64,000 nt of DNA from Kuschelorhynchus macadamiae (lineage: Eukaryota > Arthropoda > Insecta > Coleoptera > Curculionidae): the NCBI GenBank assembly GCA_030620095.1, contig JAUTXW010000884.1:930001-994000 (forward strand), read 5' to 3'. The notes under the pieces are model-generated. The model saw only the letters and a program-made list of their open reading frames with translations. It ran no database searches and was not told the DNA's origin. Shown in pieces: positions 1-12,900 of this stretch; position 1 is the first letter of the stretch, and each line of letters starts with the position of its first letter. The translations under genes were made by a program, and so were the position numbers.

Positions 1-554
1 TTGGATTTGAAGAAAATGTATCTTTCTTTTAATTAAAAACCACACATTTTTCAATTTTCTGTTATATCATTTAAACATTATTATTGCTTTTTACAATTAT
101 CGACAGTTCGTTTTAAAGGATCAAATATCATATTTCGTATTCTGACTGAAGATCCAATCGCTCATTCTCACTAGCCAAATATGGTTTCTCTCATTGTGGT
201 GTTTGTACAATAGCAGAATGTAGAAATTAAATTCATTCCGATATGCTTCTTTTAGTGTTAATTAAAGTCATTAATATTGTATAACAATTTCTTACTGTAT
301 ATGCAATTTGTTTTTTTATGACAGCCCTCTCAAACTTTTTTTATTATTTATGTATTTATTGTTCTACTGTTACAACATTTTACAAATTAATTTCGACATA
401 TTGTAAATTAGATAAAAATTAGAAATAAAAAAAGATTAAAAATAAGACTAAATACTATAGTAGTTGGCTATATTATAAAGAAAGCACATTAAATAATAAT
501 AAAAAGATATTAAAATGTTTGTAAATTATTGATACATCTCAGTCTAGACCTAAA
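1..554. other. AT-rich stretch with no recognised feature
   Basis: Both strands are full of stop codons and no repeat or protein similarity was recognised. It lies upstream of the first CBS exon seen here, so it may be CBS intron or intergenic DNA. Confidence 0.5.
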
Positions 555-1514
555 TTAATTAAATGAAAGAGAGACCAATACAATCTTAGCAATAACGTAT
601 GAAAGCAACCTGTTCATGGCCAGTGTCCGAAATCCTGGAGGATAATAGGGGTAATCGTTCTTATCAAGACACACAATTTTAAAGTATTTATTATAAGAGG
701 TGAAATGATAACGCCATTCTTGATCTTGAAAATGAAACACATGATATCTTAGAACCCTATTCTGTATAGATTCAATATGGTTTTTATGAACCCATAATGG
801 GGACTCCAAATTGACCCATACTCAAGTATTGACCTAACACACGAAATAAAAAGTTATCACACATACCTTGACATACAACACATCAATTCCCATTTTATAT
901 ACCTAATTAATAATAGGTTTATTATGTGCAAAAATCATATACGAGCATTTAACAACATTTAATCTTGAATTATTTGTATTTCACCACTCCAATAAGGTAT
1001 TTACGTCTCTCCGAAGCACCGAAATATCTTTAAGCCATCTACAAAGTGTAAGTAATCTGAGCTGAAACGTTGTTCTACGTCATTAACTAATATCACAAAA
1101 AGCTTAAGACTGAAATTTGACCCTTGAGGCATACCTGAAACTATCCTGAACTTAGATTAAAGGCAATTTGACTTTCAGAGTACGATCGTGCAAATTTAAT
1201 GATAACTATGATAAAAAGGATCCATCAATATCAAACTGCTTGAGCTTTCCCAAGAAAACTCCCTGATCCAGTAGATTAGATGCCTTACTAAAGCCATCAT
1301 CGAGGGCTTTGGTTATGAAGTCAGTGAGTAAAAGAGATTCGTAACTAGATTGATATTAACAAATCCATATTGCTTCTCAATAATAATATTCTTATAATAA
1401 TCCATAATCGGCTTAATATTTTTTTCAAAAATCTTTGGTATTGTTGGTTGAATACAGATAGGCTTGTAATTGGGTTCCTTTCCTGAATTTTGGAAGTTTT
1501 CTACCCTGTTGTCC
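555..1514 (-). mobile_element. Decayed non-LTR retrotransposon (LINE) fragment, reverse transcriptase part
   Basis: Read on the minus strand, about 1515 to 1310 gives a reverse-transcriptase finger-like stretch (GKEPNYKPICIQPTIPKIFE), equivalent to the usual NYRPISLLP region of LINE polymerases. Around 1130-1010 a broken catalytic region follows, and about 810-560 matches the C-terminal part typical of jockey/RTE-type ORF2 (PLWVHKNHIESIQNRVLRYH). The frame is interrupted many times, so this is an old dead copy. It abuts a second LINE fragment in the opposite direction at about 1515. The clade is a guess. Confidence 0.6.
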
Positions 1515-2320
1515 ATTTTTAAATCTGGTGATAAAAGTGATGTGAAGAACTACAGAGGTATTTCTTTACTTTCACATACCAAAGTTCTTTGAGGCAATTA
1601 TCAAGTAGTAGTAGTTCAACAACTACCAATCTTGCAATATTTCAAAACTACTTAGTGACATCGGTTGAGGCTGGCAACCAGATCGATGTTATTTACACAG
1701 ACATATCTACGGCTTTTGACAGTGTTTGCCATCAGCTTCTGTTATGAAAATTAGAGCAAATTGGTTTTTGTGGAAAAGATCTTGAGTGGATCAAATCGTA
1801 TCTATTTACTCGTCACCAGCAAGTCAACATATGTGGTTCAGTTTCCAGGGAGATTCTTGTGACATCGGGTGTCCCGCAGAGTTTGCATGTTGGTCTAGTT
1901 CTCTTTCTGCTCTTTATAAATGATATGTTATCTTGTTTCGATTGTTCTGAATGTCTATTATATGCAGACGACTTAAAATTCTTTTCCCCAGTCTCCTCAG
2001 ACTCCAATCCTCTGCAGTCTGATATGGAAAGGCTTGTCAAATGGTGCAGAACTAATTAACTCTCTCTTAACATCTCGAAATGTAAAGTGCTCCGTTTTCA
2101 CAAACGTATTAATCCAATACCCTCCACTTACTTCATAGATAACTCAAGTCTTGAAGTTGTTAGTTCTTTCACGGATCTAGGCGTTATTTTTGATGAAAAT
2201 CTAACTTTTAATCTACATATTGATAGCGTTGTACTTAAGGATTTTAGACTACTGGGTTTTATAAAGCGATATACGAAACACGTAACTGGTCCCGGAATAC
2301 TGTCGCTGAAAGAGTTACTG
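1515..2320 (+). mobile_element. Decayed LINE fragment, reverse transcriptase palm and thumb
   Basis: The plus strand from about 1520 encodes SGDKSDVKNYRGISLL, then around 1690 DIS-TAFDSVCH, then VTSGVPQS near 1861 and the catalytic YADDLKFFS near 1960. These are the ordered RT motifs of jockey-superfamily LINEs. A thumb-like segment (SLEVVSSFTDLGVIFDENL) follows to about 2290. Stops and shifts at about 1747 and 2057 break the frame. The end at about 2320 is cut by the hAT relic. No 3' tail or target duplication was found. Confidence 0.7.
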
Positions 2321-3560
2321 AGTTGGCTGCCAATACAAGTGATCAGATAAAAACAAATTCAGACTCTTTCATTGCATTTTCTATTGCCTGTGACGAAAGT
2401 ACGGATGTGTGTGGTGTGGCGCAACTTGCTGTTTTTCTTCGTGCGGTTGATACATATATCAACGTGTATGAAGAATTACTGGAATCAGTACCACTGCATG
2501 ATACAACAACTGGGAAGGATATTTTCAATGATGTTTAGGGACTTCTGCAAAAGTACAATTTAGATTTGTCAAAACTATGTTCCGTTGCAACAGACGGAGC
2601 TCCTTCAATGACTGACTCAAAAGTGATCAAGTTGGAAAGTGTTTTAAAGTTAGTGAAAAAAATTATAAACTTCATAAAGTCACGAGGCCTTAATCAGCGA
2701 CAGTTTTCTGCATTTTTACGTGATTTAGAAAGTGAGAACACTGGTTTACCACATTATGCAGAGGTGCGATTGCTTTCGTGTTCTATGGTACTCGACCGGT
2801 TTTGGAAACTCAAAGAAGAAATATGCGTTTTCATGGAAACAAAAGGAGAAGATGTCAGCTTATTATACGATGTACCTTTTTTACAAGATCTTTCATTTAT
2901 GGTAGATATCACAAAACACTTGTCGGACTTAAATACGAAATTTCAAAGACCGCGTCAAGTTATTACAGATATGCATGAAAATGTAAAAGCTTTCAAGCGT
3001 AAGATGACGTTGTGGGAAAAACAGTTAGCAGAGGATAATCTGTCACATTTTCTGACTTGTAAGGCATATCAGGAAAGCACAAGTGTTCCAATATCATACA
3101 AAATATATTCAGAGAAAACGAGAAGCCTTCTGGCAGAATTTGAGAATCGTTTTCAGGATTTTAAGACGCAAGAAACAATTTTTCTCTATTTACTGCTTTT
3201 TTCACTATCGATATTGATAAAGTTCTTCCTCACTTGCAAATGGAAGTAATTGAGATTTAGTGTCAGACCCATTTAAAACAAAAATTTGATAGTGTTGGTA
3301 CATTCGAATTTTATAAGTACTTGCCTGTTCAATACCAGTAAATGAGAAAATTTGCCTGTAAAACCCTGTCAATGTTTGGAAGTACCTAAAAGTGTGAACA
3401 ACTATTTTCTTTGATGAAAGGAAACAAATCTCCCGCAAGATCGCGATTGTCGGACGCACACTTGGACACATAAAAGTTATTTGCGCCGATAAATTCGCGC
3501 CACAAATAGACAACTTAATTAAAGACAAAAGATGTCAAATATCTGGCAAAAGAATTTAAT
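2321..3560 (+). pseudogene. hAT-superfamily transposase relic (EPM2AIP1/GTF2IRD2-like group)
   Basis: Plus-strand segments encode a hAT-type RNase-H core. The first part has ACDESTDVCGVAQLAVFLR near 2380-2440. A stop near 2536 is followed by SKLCSVATDGAPSMT near 2566-2610, then a long helical region with GLPHYAEVRLLS and DLSFMVDITKHLSDLN (to about 2940). A further segment to 3249 reads RSLLAEFENRFQDFKTQE. Beyond the stop, pieces of the C-terminal hAT dimerisation region can be read near 3290-3560 (EFYKYL..., FAPQIDNLIKDKRCQISGK). Such domesticated-looking hAT proteins are common in animals, but stops and frame changes make this an inactive relic. No terminal inverted repeats or 8-bp duplication were identified. 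Confidence 0.65.
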
Positions 3561-4324
3561 GTTTGTAGTTTTTTGTAATGTCCTTTTTATTGGAAATTTA
3601 ATAAACAGACCATCCTATAATAGTACCTTTTCTCAAAATTTTCAGTAGTTTGTCTTCTTTAAGATAAGGTTTTGCGGCCCACCTAGTCGATGGTCATCAT
3701 GCTTATGGCCCAACAGTGACTTTGAGTTTGACATGACTGACGTAAGTTCTTCTGCTTCACTTCAGTATTCCCTACATTTTTTATGTTTTTGTATAGTTTT
3801 TCTCAACTATCTCTACCAAAAACCACCCTCCATTAAAAAAACGGTGGTTTATTGATTTTATGAATTTTTTAATGTTCTTTATTTTGATTTCATGTGTTTT
3901 TGCAAGTTTTTGCAACACGATGCAATTTTATTAAAAATGGTGGATTTTTAAATTATTAATTCTGAAGTAATTTGGCAACAAGATTTAGGCAACTTTTACT
4001 CACTATCTTTTATTGTTTTTTTTGGCCTCCACATCTAAATTTTCATTGCTACCCGTCTGTCTATACTTTTATCCATTACAGAATTTTATATTATTATCTA
4101 TTGTTAATGAAACTTGTTTAATCCTTGAATCAGATAACTTTTGGACGCTATTATTAATAATAAACCGTTTAAAAACATTGAACATATGCCTTTCAATGTT
4201 AACCTTCTACTGAACATTATTAAAAGATAAAGATAAATTTTCTTTATTGATAATTATACGAATTCGAGAATGCATTTCCCTTATATATGTATTGTACCTC
4301 ATTCGATGAAATTTAATTTTGCAG
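3561..4324. other. Non-coding DNA upstream of the first CBS exon found here
   Basis: This is AT-rich sequence without a supported gene. Its right end is a good acceptor: a T-rich tract and CAG at 4322-4324. The upstream CBS exon, expected to encode the haem-binding N-terminus and the region before the active-site lysine, was looked for on the plus strand back to position 1 and not found. Confidence 0.5.
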
Positions 4325-4502
4325 ATGTAAAATGCGAGTATATGAATCCAGGTGGCTCTGTGAAAGACAGAATTGGCTTCCGGATGATCGAGGATGCCGA
4401 AAGACAGGGGATATTAAAACCCGGTTATACAATTATAGAAGCATCATCAGGAAACACTGGAATTGGATTAGCTTTAGCATCTGCTGTCAGAGGTAAATTA
4501 TC

Positions 4503-4558
<56 letters not shown>

Positions 4559-6895
4559 GGTGTCCCAATAGTGCGTTCTCGGTTGATATCTTGATAACGG
4601 ATAGCGATATAAAAAAAGTTCAAATACAAAAGTTGTAGAACAATACAGGCTACATAACCTAAAATTATTTTCATTTATACAGGGTGTCTCAAAAATTTGT
4701 AGCGAAGCAAAGTTGTGTTTTTTCTTATGGGACACCCTATATATTTTTGCATATTTAGATTCTGCTCGTGATTCTACACATTTTTTGTATAACATGTCCT
4801 ATGTCTAAATCCTATAGTTTTTCTAATATCCGCCATTTTGTAAAAAATTATCAATTGCAGTGCCTTTTTTCAAACGACGTGGGCCGATGGCTTTTTGATA
4901 TAGGATTATGATTTTTGGCAGGAACATTAACAAAAGTATGGGTTGACTTTCAACGTGAGCAAAATTTGTCGGCGTTGTACAGGGGGTCCTAGATAAGTAG
5001 GAGAAATTAAAAAAATTAAAAACATTATATCTTCATTTTTTTTAAATGGAATGTATAGTATTTTAATATTTTAGACTATTCGTGACCCAAAACCCTATCT
5101 TTCGTTATAAATATGTCCTATACCTATTTGTCATAGTTTCCGTGATTTTGACATTTTTGTATTTATTATTTGGTTTTCAATGGCAATCGCCTTAGAATTT
5201 GCTTTGTTATCGAATTTATAGAATTTTCCGAGGAATCCAAAAATGTAATAATATACAGGGTGTTCCATTTAAAATAACAAAGTTGATATCCGAGGGACAC
5301 TTTTGTATTTCAACTTTTTCTCTGTTATTAAAAATAAAGAAATTAAGGGGGGTGGCAAATCTCGGTGAATCACCCTGTACATTAATACACAGTAAAAAAT
5401 GCAAAATTAAAAATTCAGTCTACTATACCACAAGTGTTCTTTCAACACACATTTGTAGCTGATTCACAAAGGAATTGTTAACTCTATTCAGCATCGCGGC
5501 ATTGATATTTGTACATGCATTTCTAATTCTCATTTTCATATTCTCTATGGTAGTGTGTGGCGTTTGGTAAACTTGCTCTTTAACAAAACCCCACAAGAAG
5601 AAAATCTAGTTTTGTGAGGTCCGGAGACCTTGCCTTGCATGATACTGGACCTCCCCTACCAATCCATATATTTTCATAATTCGCTTCTAAAAATTGCCTC
5701 ACCTGCCTGCTAAAATGTGCCGGAACGCCATCTAGTTGGAACCACATCCGCCTAACTAGATTCAAAGGTAATTCATCAATCCACTCCTGCAAACTGTTTT
5801 GCAGTAAATTTTGGAAAGTGTCTCCATTAACTCTATTTTCGAAAAAATAAGGTCCAATGATACGGTTGCCGATTATACCAGCCCATACATTAAGAGACCA
5901 TCTATGCTGGTGATCCAAGGGGATAATGAATCTGGGGTTTTCAGAACTATTATAGTGGAAATTATGTCGGGTGTCGTATCCATTTTTATGAAATGTCGCT
6001 TCGTCAGTAAATAAAATGTTATTGAAAAAATCATGTTCTTCTCTATTTTTTGCTAATGCTTAAGTACAAAATTCAAGTCTTCGATTGAAATCGTCTTGAT
6101 CCAGCTCTTGTACCAGTTGAATATGGTATGGGTGAAATTTATGTTTTCTAATTATTCTATTTGCCGTAGATTTAGCAACACCTCTCTCCTTTTCTAACTG
6201 CCTACATGAAATATGAGGATTTTCAATTAGTTTGCATAACAAGATATTCAGTTCCTTCATTTTCTGCCTTTCCAATTTTTGTTCGTAATCGACACATCCA
6301 GTTCTTTCAAATCTTTCTTTGAGTCTGACAAATGATACCTCATGAGGATGACGTTGGGCATTGCTAAACCGTTGCGCATAAACTCTACTTGCTAAAAAAC
6401 AATTTTGATCACTTGCGCCCAAAACATAAATCATGTTAATCAATTCTCTAGAAAAATTCATTTTGAATCAATTTTAACATCGTTACTACACAAATACAAG
6501 AGTTTGACATTTCGCTATGACAACATTTTCCCCGTTTTCATTTGTTTTTACTTTAGGACTGTCTAAGGGATCTTCGTACATTAAGTTCTAACTAAATGTT
6601 GACACTACCTACGCTTTTATAATTGCCAAAATAGTAAATATTTAAGAAGAGTTGGTAAAATACCTGTTCTAGGTCGAGATTCTTAGCACAATATTATGAG
6701 CTGAATTTTTAATTTTGCGTCACTTGTAGTGTATTATAATTAGAAAATTCGATAATAAAGCAAATTCTAAGTCGATTGCCATTGAAAACCAATTAATAAA
6801 TACAAAAATGTGAAAATCTCGGAAAATATGACAAATAGGTATAGGACATATTTATAACGAAAGATATGGTTTTGGGTCACGAATAGTCTAACAGC

Positions 6896-6952
<57 letters not shown>

Positions 6953-9900
6953 CTCCAGTATGAGTTATTGTTTCAGAAATAATGCAAAATGACAATAAAA
7001 AGTTAGTCATGTGGTTTCACTTACCTGTAAAATTTAACATTTTTTTTTTTTTCAAAAAAGCAAATCAAAAATGTGGAAAATGATAATTGTAAACTTAATT
7101 CACGACCGGCATTGAATTACACTGACGACTCCTGACTTTCGTTGGAAGCAATGATGTTAATATATTTTTACGTCATAACAAGGATACTGTGATCCGTAGA
7201 CCATGTCAAAGTGAAATTAGTTTTCAACGTTTCGCCCTTGATTGCAAGGATCTTCACTGCACGGTATCAAAACACTGAATGAACTCCGGTGATCAGAGTT
7301 CAAGTATTTACACCCGAGCTCTACTCATCTACGCGTGACTCACTGATAATTGGTGTCCACACATGATGACTGATGATTTCAAATAGACTCTTTTTTTTAT
7401 AATATCCGGAGACTGAAACGTGAACTTTGATTTCATTTACATTAATCATGTGTCTTGCTGAGTGGATGTTCATGTTCTTTTTAAGTCTAAGAGGTACATA
7501 GGGTCCAGTTTTATCTATATAAACTTTACAGCAGAAACTAGATATTTTATATTTGATTACAAAGGAATTACGTCTTGCGACAACCTTAAGAATTGTCCAA
7601 TCTCCGAAGGATTTTTGCAGTTTTATCTGTGATATCCTGTATAAAAAGTAAAACTGCAGTACTTGATGGTTGACTATCTAATACTGGTTCAGGTCTGCGA
7701 TTAATTTAATATCTAATCATACACCTAATATCTTCAGTGCAATATCCGTTTGATTTTAAAGCTTCAGTCAGTTTCTCTGTTAAATTGAATTTACATCACA
7801 TATCGAAAAAGTCCTAAACAATAACGTGTTGATAACCGACTCTTTGTAAGATGAATTATGGCGAGAGCTAAAATTTAAATACCTATTTGTATGTGTGTTT
7901 CTGTTTATTAAGATGATAACAGGAATCGACCCTGAAGATGCTTGGTGTAAGTAAGGATGAAACGTAGGAAAGTAATTCCAATTTGATATGGTTTTATCAC
8001 AGTTTACTATAACAACATAGTTAAGCTGTGGTCTAAGTTCAAGAACCGCGATTTCTTACCTAAAACAAAAGCAAAATTAAGAAATATAGTAACAAGTTTG
8101 AGTTATCGAATTAACTAGTAATGTGATTTAAGGATGTCTCGAAATATATGTCGGGGCATTGTCTAATTATTTTATAGACTATACGAAATAGAGAAATATA
8201 ATAAATAATTTTTTTTTAAATTTAAAATATCTAAAAAATTATAGTAATTTGTATACTTACTTAGTATTTTCTTCTGTTATAGGATACCGATGTATCGTGG
8301 TTATATCTGAAAAGATGTCGCATGAGAAAACTTCAACACTGAGAGCCCTAGGGGCTGAAATAGTGCGAGTACCTGTTCACCTAAGTTCATTTTCTCCTGA
8401 CGGTCTGTTTGGAGTAACATATAAGCTACATAAACAAATTCCAAATTCAGTTATTTTAGATCAGGTAAAATAAGTTTTTTCTTGGCGAGGTGGGTTGTTA
8501 TAGGATTTCGAGATAAAAATATGGAAAGATATTCTCAAAAAACTCTTATTTTAGTACTCAAATCCAGGAAATCCCTTGGCTCATTATGATACAACAGCCG
8601 AAGAGATATTTGATGAATGTGAGGGAAAAGTGGACATGGTTGTAAGTACAGAGAGAAAATATTTTTTTACTTATATATAAAATATATTGTTAATGTTTTG
8701 ATTAACCAGCCGATCGAATGCAGTACGTCGCGGACTGGCAACTCTGCTAAGCGGAATGAAATACAATATCAAGTTGGGATCCATTTATGGGTATTTTATT
8801 TTGTATTAGATGGATCGTCTATTCGGAGTACAATATGTCTTTGGTATTGCTCAACAAATATAGTTCAAACCTTCCATGTCAAAAAAATCAAAATTAAAAA
8901 GGATACACTAATATTTAAAACCTAAATAAGAATTTCCATTCCAAGTAGATACTTTTCCTAGGTGGCGGGCACTGGAACAGGTGGTAGTATCACAGGAATT
9001 GGTCGCAAACTGAAAGAACTTTCTCCTCATACCAAAATTGTTGCAGCTGATCCTGAAGGTTCTCAGATGGCTCAGCCAAATGAACTAAACAAGACCGATG
9101 TTAAATTTTTTGAAGTAGAAGGAATTGGTAACCTAACATGATTATACATGTGTTATTTATTTTATTTTTTCATATATCTTTATCCTAACAACATATAATT
9201 AACATGGAGGATGGAGCCCTTAAAGCTCTGCTATATTTTATTATTACTTTTTGTAGGGTATGATTTTGTTCCAACAGTTCTAGATAGAGATATTGTAGAC
9301 TTTTGGGTGAAAACGAATGACAAGGATTCGTTGATAATCGCTAGAAAGCTGATTAGTGAAGAAGGACTACTTTGTGGTGAGTACCTAGTTACGTCATTTT
9401 AATATTTATATAAGTAATAAAATAAGGCTATACAGTGTGTCCCAGATTCGCTTCTCTATACAGGGATCTTGGCTCCTATTATACCGACAGCAAAGGTTAA
9501 ATGGGGAAAGTTTTAGAGGAAACTTATTGCATTCGATATCCGGCTTCAGATTTACGATCGATCAATTGTTTTTGGATATATCGGGTAAAAACCGAAAATG
9601 GCGGATTTCGTTTTTGGCCAGTATATCCAGAACGGTAAATTTGACAGCTGCCAAATGTGACATTATTGGGACACATTTTTAAGACAAATAAGATGGCGTA
9701 TACGACACATCTTCATTGTTTTTTGTTAACCCCGGATTTTTCGATTTTTGGAAAGAGCCTAAAATTTCCAGTCTAGTGATATCTCACAAGTGCATTAAAG
9801 ATTTTAGTATCATCGAAATATTACACTTCGTAAAGATGATTTAAAGTAATGTTAGCTCTCAATGCTTTTCTAAGGAGGCCATGATTTATCTGTAACAAAA

Positions 9901-12900
9901 TTGGATTTTGACTTTGACGTTAAGTTAAATAGTTGAAAGTATCAAAGCTGTGTTTTAATAAGTAGCAGGTACGCTTTTATCCCAATAAAATCATAAATCT
10001 GACACATAAATTGTCAAAACCTATAGAAAATGGCCGGCATTCCATATTCAAATGAAGAAAAGGTGACATGTTAGCTCTGTACTTTCAATCATACAGAAAC
10101 GCCGACATTACCTCAGCAAGGTATTTGGAGATGTACCCCGAACGACGGCAGCCTCATAAAACCCAATTCAGTAGTTAATTTAATTAACCATGGCGCCTTC
10201 GAACAACCTAGAAGCGGATACAATAATAACAATGAAAATCGAGACAGAAACATTTTACAAGCTATCAACGAAAACCCTGGGGCATCGGTAAGAACTGTAG
10301 AACAGGAAACTAACGTGCCAGAATCAACAGTTCAGAGAGTTTTAAAAAAGAATAAGTACCATCCATACAAACCATACATAATAATACTAGGACTTAAGGA
10401 AACTGATTTTCCAAGACGACTACAGTTCTGTGAGTGGTATACTAGGAGATGTAATGAAAATCCTGATTTTGTAAATCATGTCGTGTGGTCCGATGAGAGC
10501 AGGTTCACAAATTGTGGAGTCTTTAATAGGCACAACCGTCATCATTGGGCTGTGCAAAATCCTCACGAAGTGGCAGAGAGACGTCTACAGATCAGATTTG
10601 GAAGTAACGTTTGGTGTGGGATCATTGGTAAGTTAATCTAACCAATCTTTTTTAAATAGGCACCCAATGATGGTCAAATAATAGCCTTTTTTTTTTTGTT
10701 TAGTTCTTTAATGAAACTAAAAGAGTATAATCTAATAAAAAAAAGTAAAACGTTCTACTTTAGTCAGTCAACTTACTTTTTTGATATTGTATTACATTTT
10801 TATTCAATCATTTTGTACTGTAGTTTCGAAGAACCTATAAAAATAGAATTGGGTTCTATAAATTTATTAACACTTCATCTAAATTTTCTGCAGATTTAGC
10901 TAATTCTCTAAAATTAGTTTGATTGTCTGAATTTAATGATTTATTATTACCCGGAAAGCCTAGTTCTTGCGTTATGAAAAAAATACCATATTATTTAATA
11001 ATTTAAATTTTAAAGCGCAAGGGGTTTCTTCTTTTGATATTTTATGTTTTATTAAGGCACGTTGTACTTCTTTAAGATTATTATATCACTGAAATAAATT
11101 GATTTAGTATCCGAAATTAATATGCACTACCAACAAAATAATTTATTACGGCTATTACTTCCCGCTAACCAAATATGTTTTTCTTTTTCATAATAAAGCT
11201 GAATAGGTTTCAACTGTACACAAGCTTATTCATTACGGGATGTTTCGATAATTATTTTTGGAAAGAAAATATCTACTTTTTAATAAAGATAATTTTCCCT
11301 TTATAATTTATAGTTTCTAGTACTACCCGGCCGACCCTGCCGCCCTTGACTGTTGGGCACCTATTTATAAATTATTAATCATTTCAGGAAATCGACTTAT
11401 TGGACCATTTTTGTTTGACTACAACCTAAACTGGCAGAGGTACCTAGAGCTTTTGCGAAACCAGGTTGTACCAGCCTTACGAGCTATTCTAACGGAAGAT
11501 GAATTAAGAAGAACTTGGTTTCAACAAGACGGATGTCCGGCTCACAATACCATTCAAGTCAGGAACTTCTTAAGAGAGCAGTTTGACGAAAGAATAATTT
11601 CTTTAAATGGTCCAATATCTTGGCCTCCTAGATCCCTGACCTGTCGCCCTTGGATTTCTACCTCTGGGGTCACACGAAAAACGAAATCTATGGATTTGAT
11701 CCCCCCGTGACCATAGAAATCCTGAGACAAAGAGTTCTGGACACATTTAGAAATATTAACCGAAAAAACAGTCACCAATTGTCAAAAATATCTCGATGCA
11801 AATGGACGTCATTTTGCAGATTTGTAAATTAGTGTTACCCACTTACAAAGTAGTTAAAGCTCATTTAGATTTTTTAAATCGTTATTTACGTTCATGTTGT
11901 ATTGAAAATTCAATGCGTTCAATACAGTACTTACTTATTAATGTAACCTTGTGACAAATAAATCATGGCGTCCTTTAAAAACATTGAAACCTAATTTACG
12001 AAGTATGATATTTTGATGACACTAAAATCTTTAAGGCACTTGTGAGATATCACTAGACTGGAAATTTTAGGCTTTCCAAAAATTGAAAAATCCAATATGG
12101 CGGCCATAAGAAAAATGAAAGTTGAGGCGGGTTGCGGGTTAACAAAAAACAATGAAGACGTGTCGTATACGCCATCTTATTTGTCTTAAAAATGTGTCCG
12201 AGTAATGTCACATTTTGACAGCTGTCAAATTTACCGTTCTGGATATACTGGCGAAAAACGAAATCCGCCATTTTCGGTTTTTCGCCGATATTTCCCAAAC
12301 TTATTGATCGATCGTAAATCTGAAGCCAAATATCGAATGCAATAAGTTTCCTCTAAAACTTTCCCCGTTTAACCTTTGCTGTAGCCTGTAGAATCTGGGA
12401 CACATTGTATAAACGGATTTAGAACTTTTAGAAGAGTTAATTTTTAACCCTTAACTACACACGTGGGAGGTCATTTTAACCCCTTGGTAGTCATAATTAG
12501 TGATTTTCCTATCACAAGTACTTAGTACGGAGCCAGACGCCTTGGTATTTTTTCTTCATTCATTATGTAAAAATGAAAATATGCATCTTTTTGAACTTCG
12601 TTAAATAATGTTATATTTTTAAGGTGCAAGTAGTGGAGCGAACGTTTCGGCTGCTTTTAAAGCAGCAAAAGATCTAGATGAAGGTCAAAATGTTGTTGTT
12701 ATCTTACCCGATGGTATAAGAAACTATCTTACGAAATTCGTAGCCACTGAATGGATGCAAGCTAGAGGGTTTATACCTTGTGAAAATACAAAGAACCATT
12801 GGTAAGTTAAAAAATATTTATATATTTTTACTGAATAATTAATCAAAGTAATCAATAACTAGCTGTAATACTACTTAGAAAGTTTAACATTTGTAAAATA

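Larger units (their letters stand above)
9433..12407 (+). mobile_element. Mariner-like element B1, complete with TA target duplication
   Basis: The ends are CAGTGTGTCCCAGATTC at 9433 and its near-complement finishing at 12407, each flanked by TA. The inverted repeats are about 400 bp long (9433-9834 and 11995-12407) and include conserved blocks such as GATCGATC and TTTGACAGCTG. The element is 2975 bp, lies in the CBS intron between 9376 and 12624, and has the transposase in the same direction as CBS. A second copy (B2) is at 52.04-55.05 kb. Because the ends and TA duplication are clean, insertion into CBS was relatively recent or the copy is well preserved. Confidence 0.85.

Noticed and set aside
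2321..3560. Functional domesticated hAT gene
   Set aside because: Internal stops and frame shifts and lack of an N-terminal zinc finger argue for a dead relic.
8698..8925. 75-codon frame between CBS exons
   Set aside because: Lies wholly in the intron between CBS exons ending 8641 and starting 8962; no similarity recognised.
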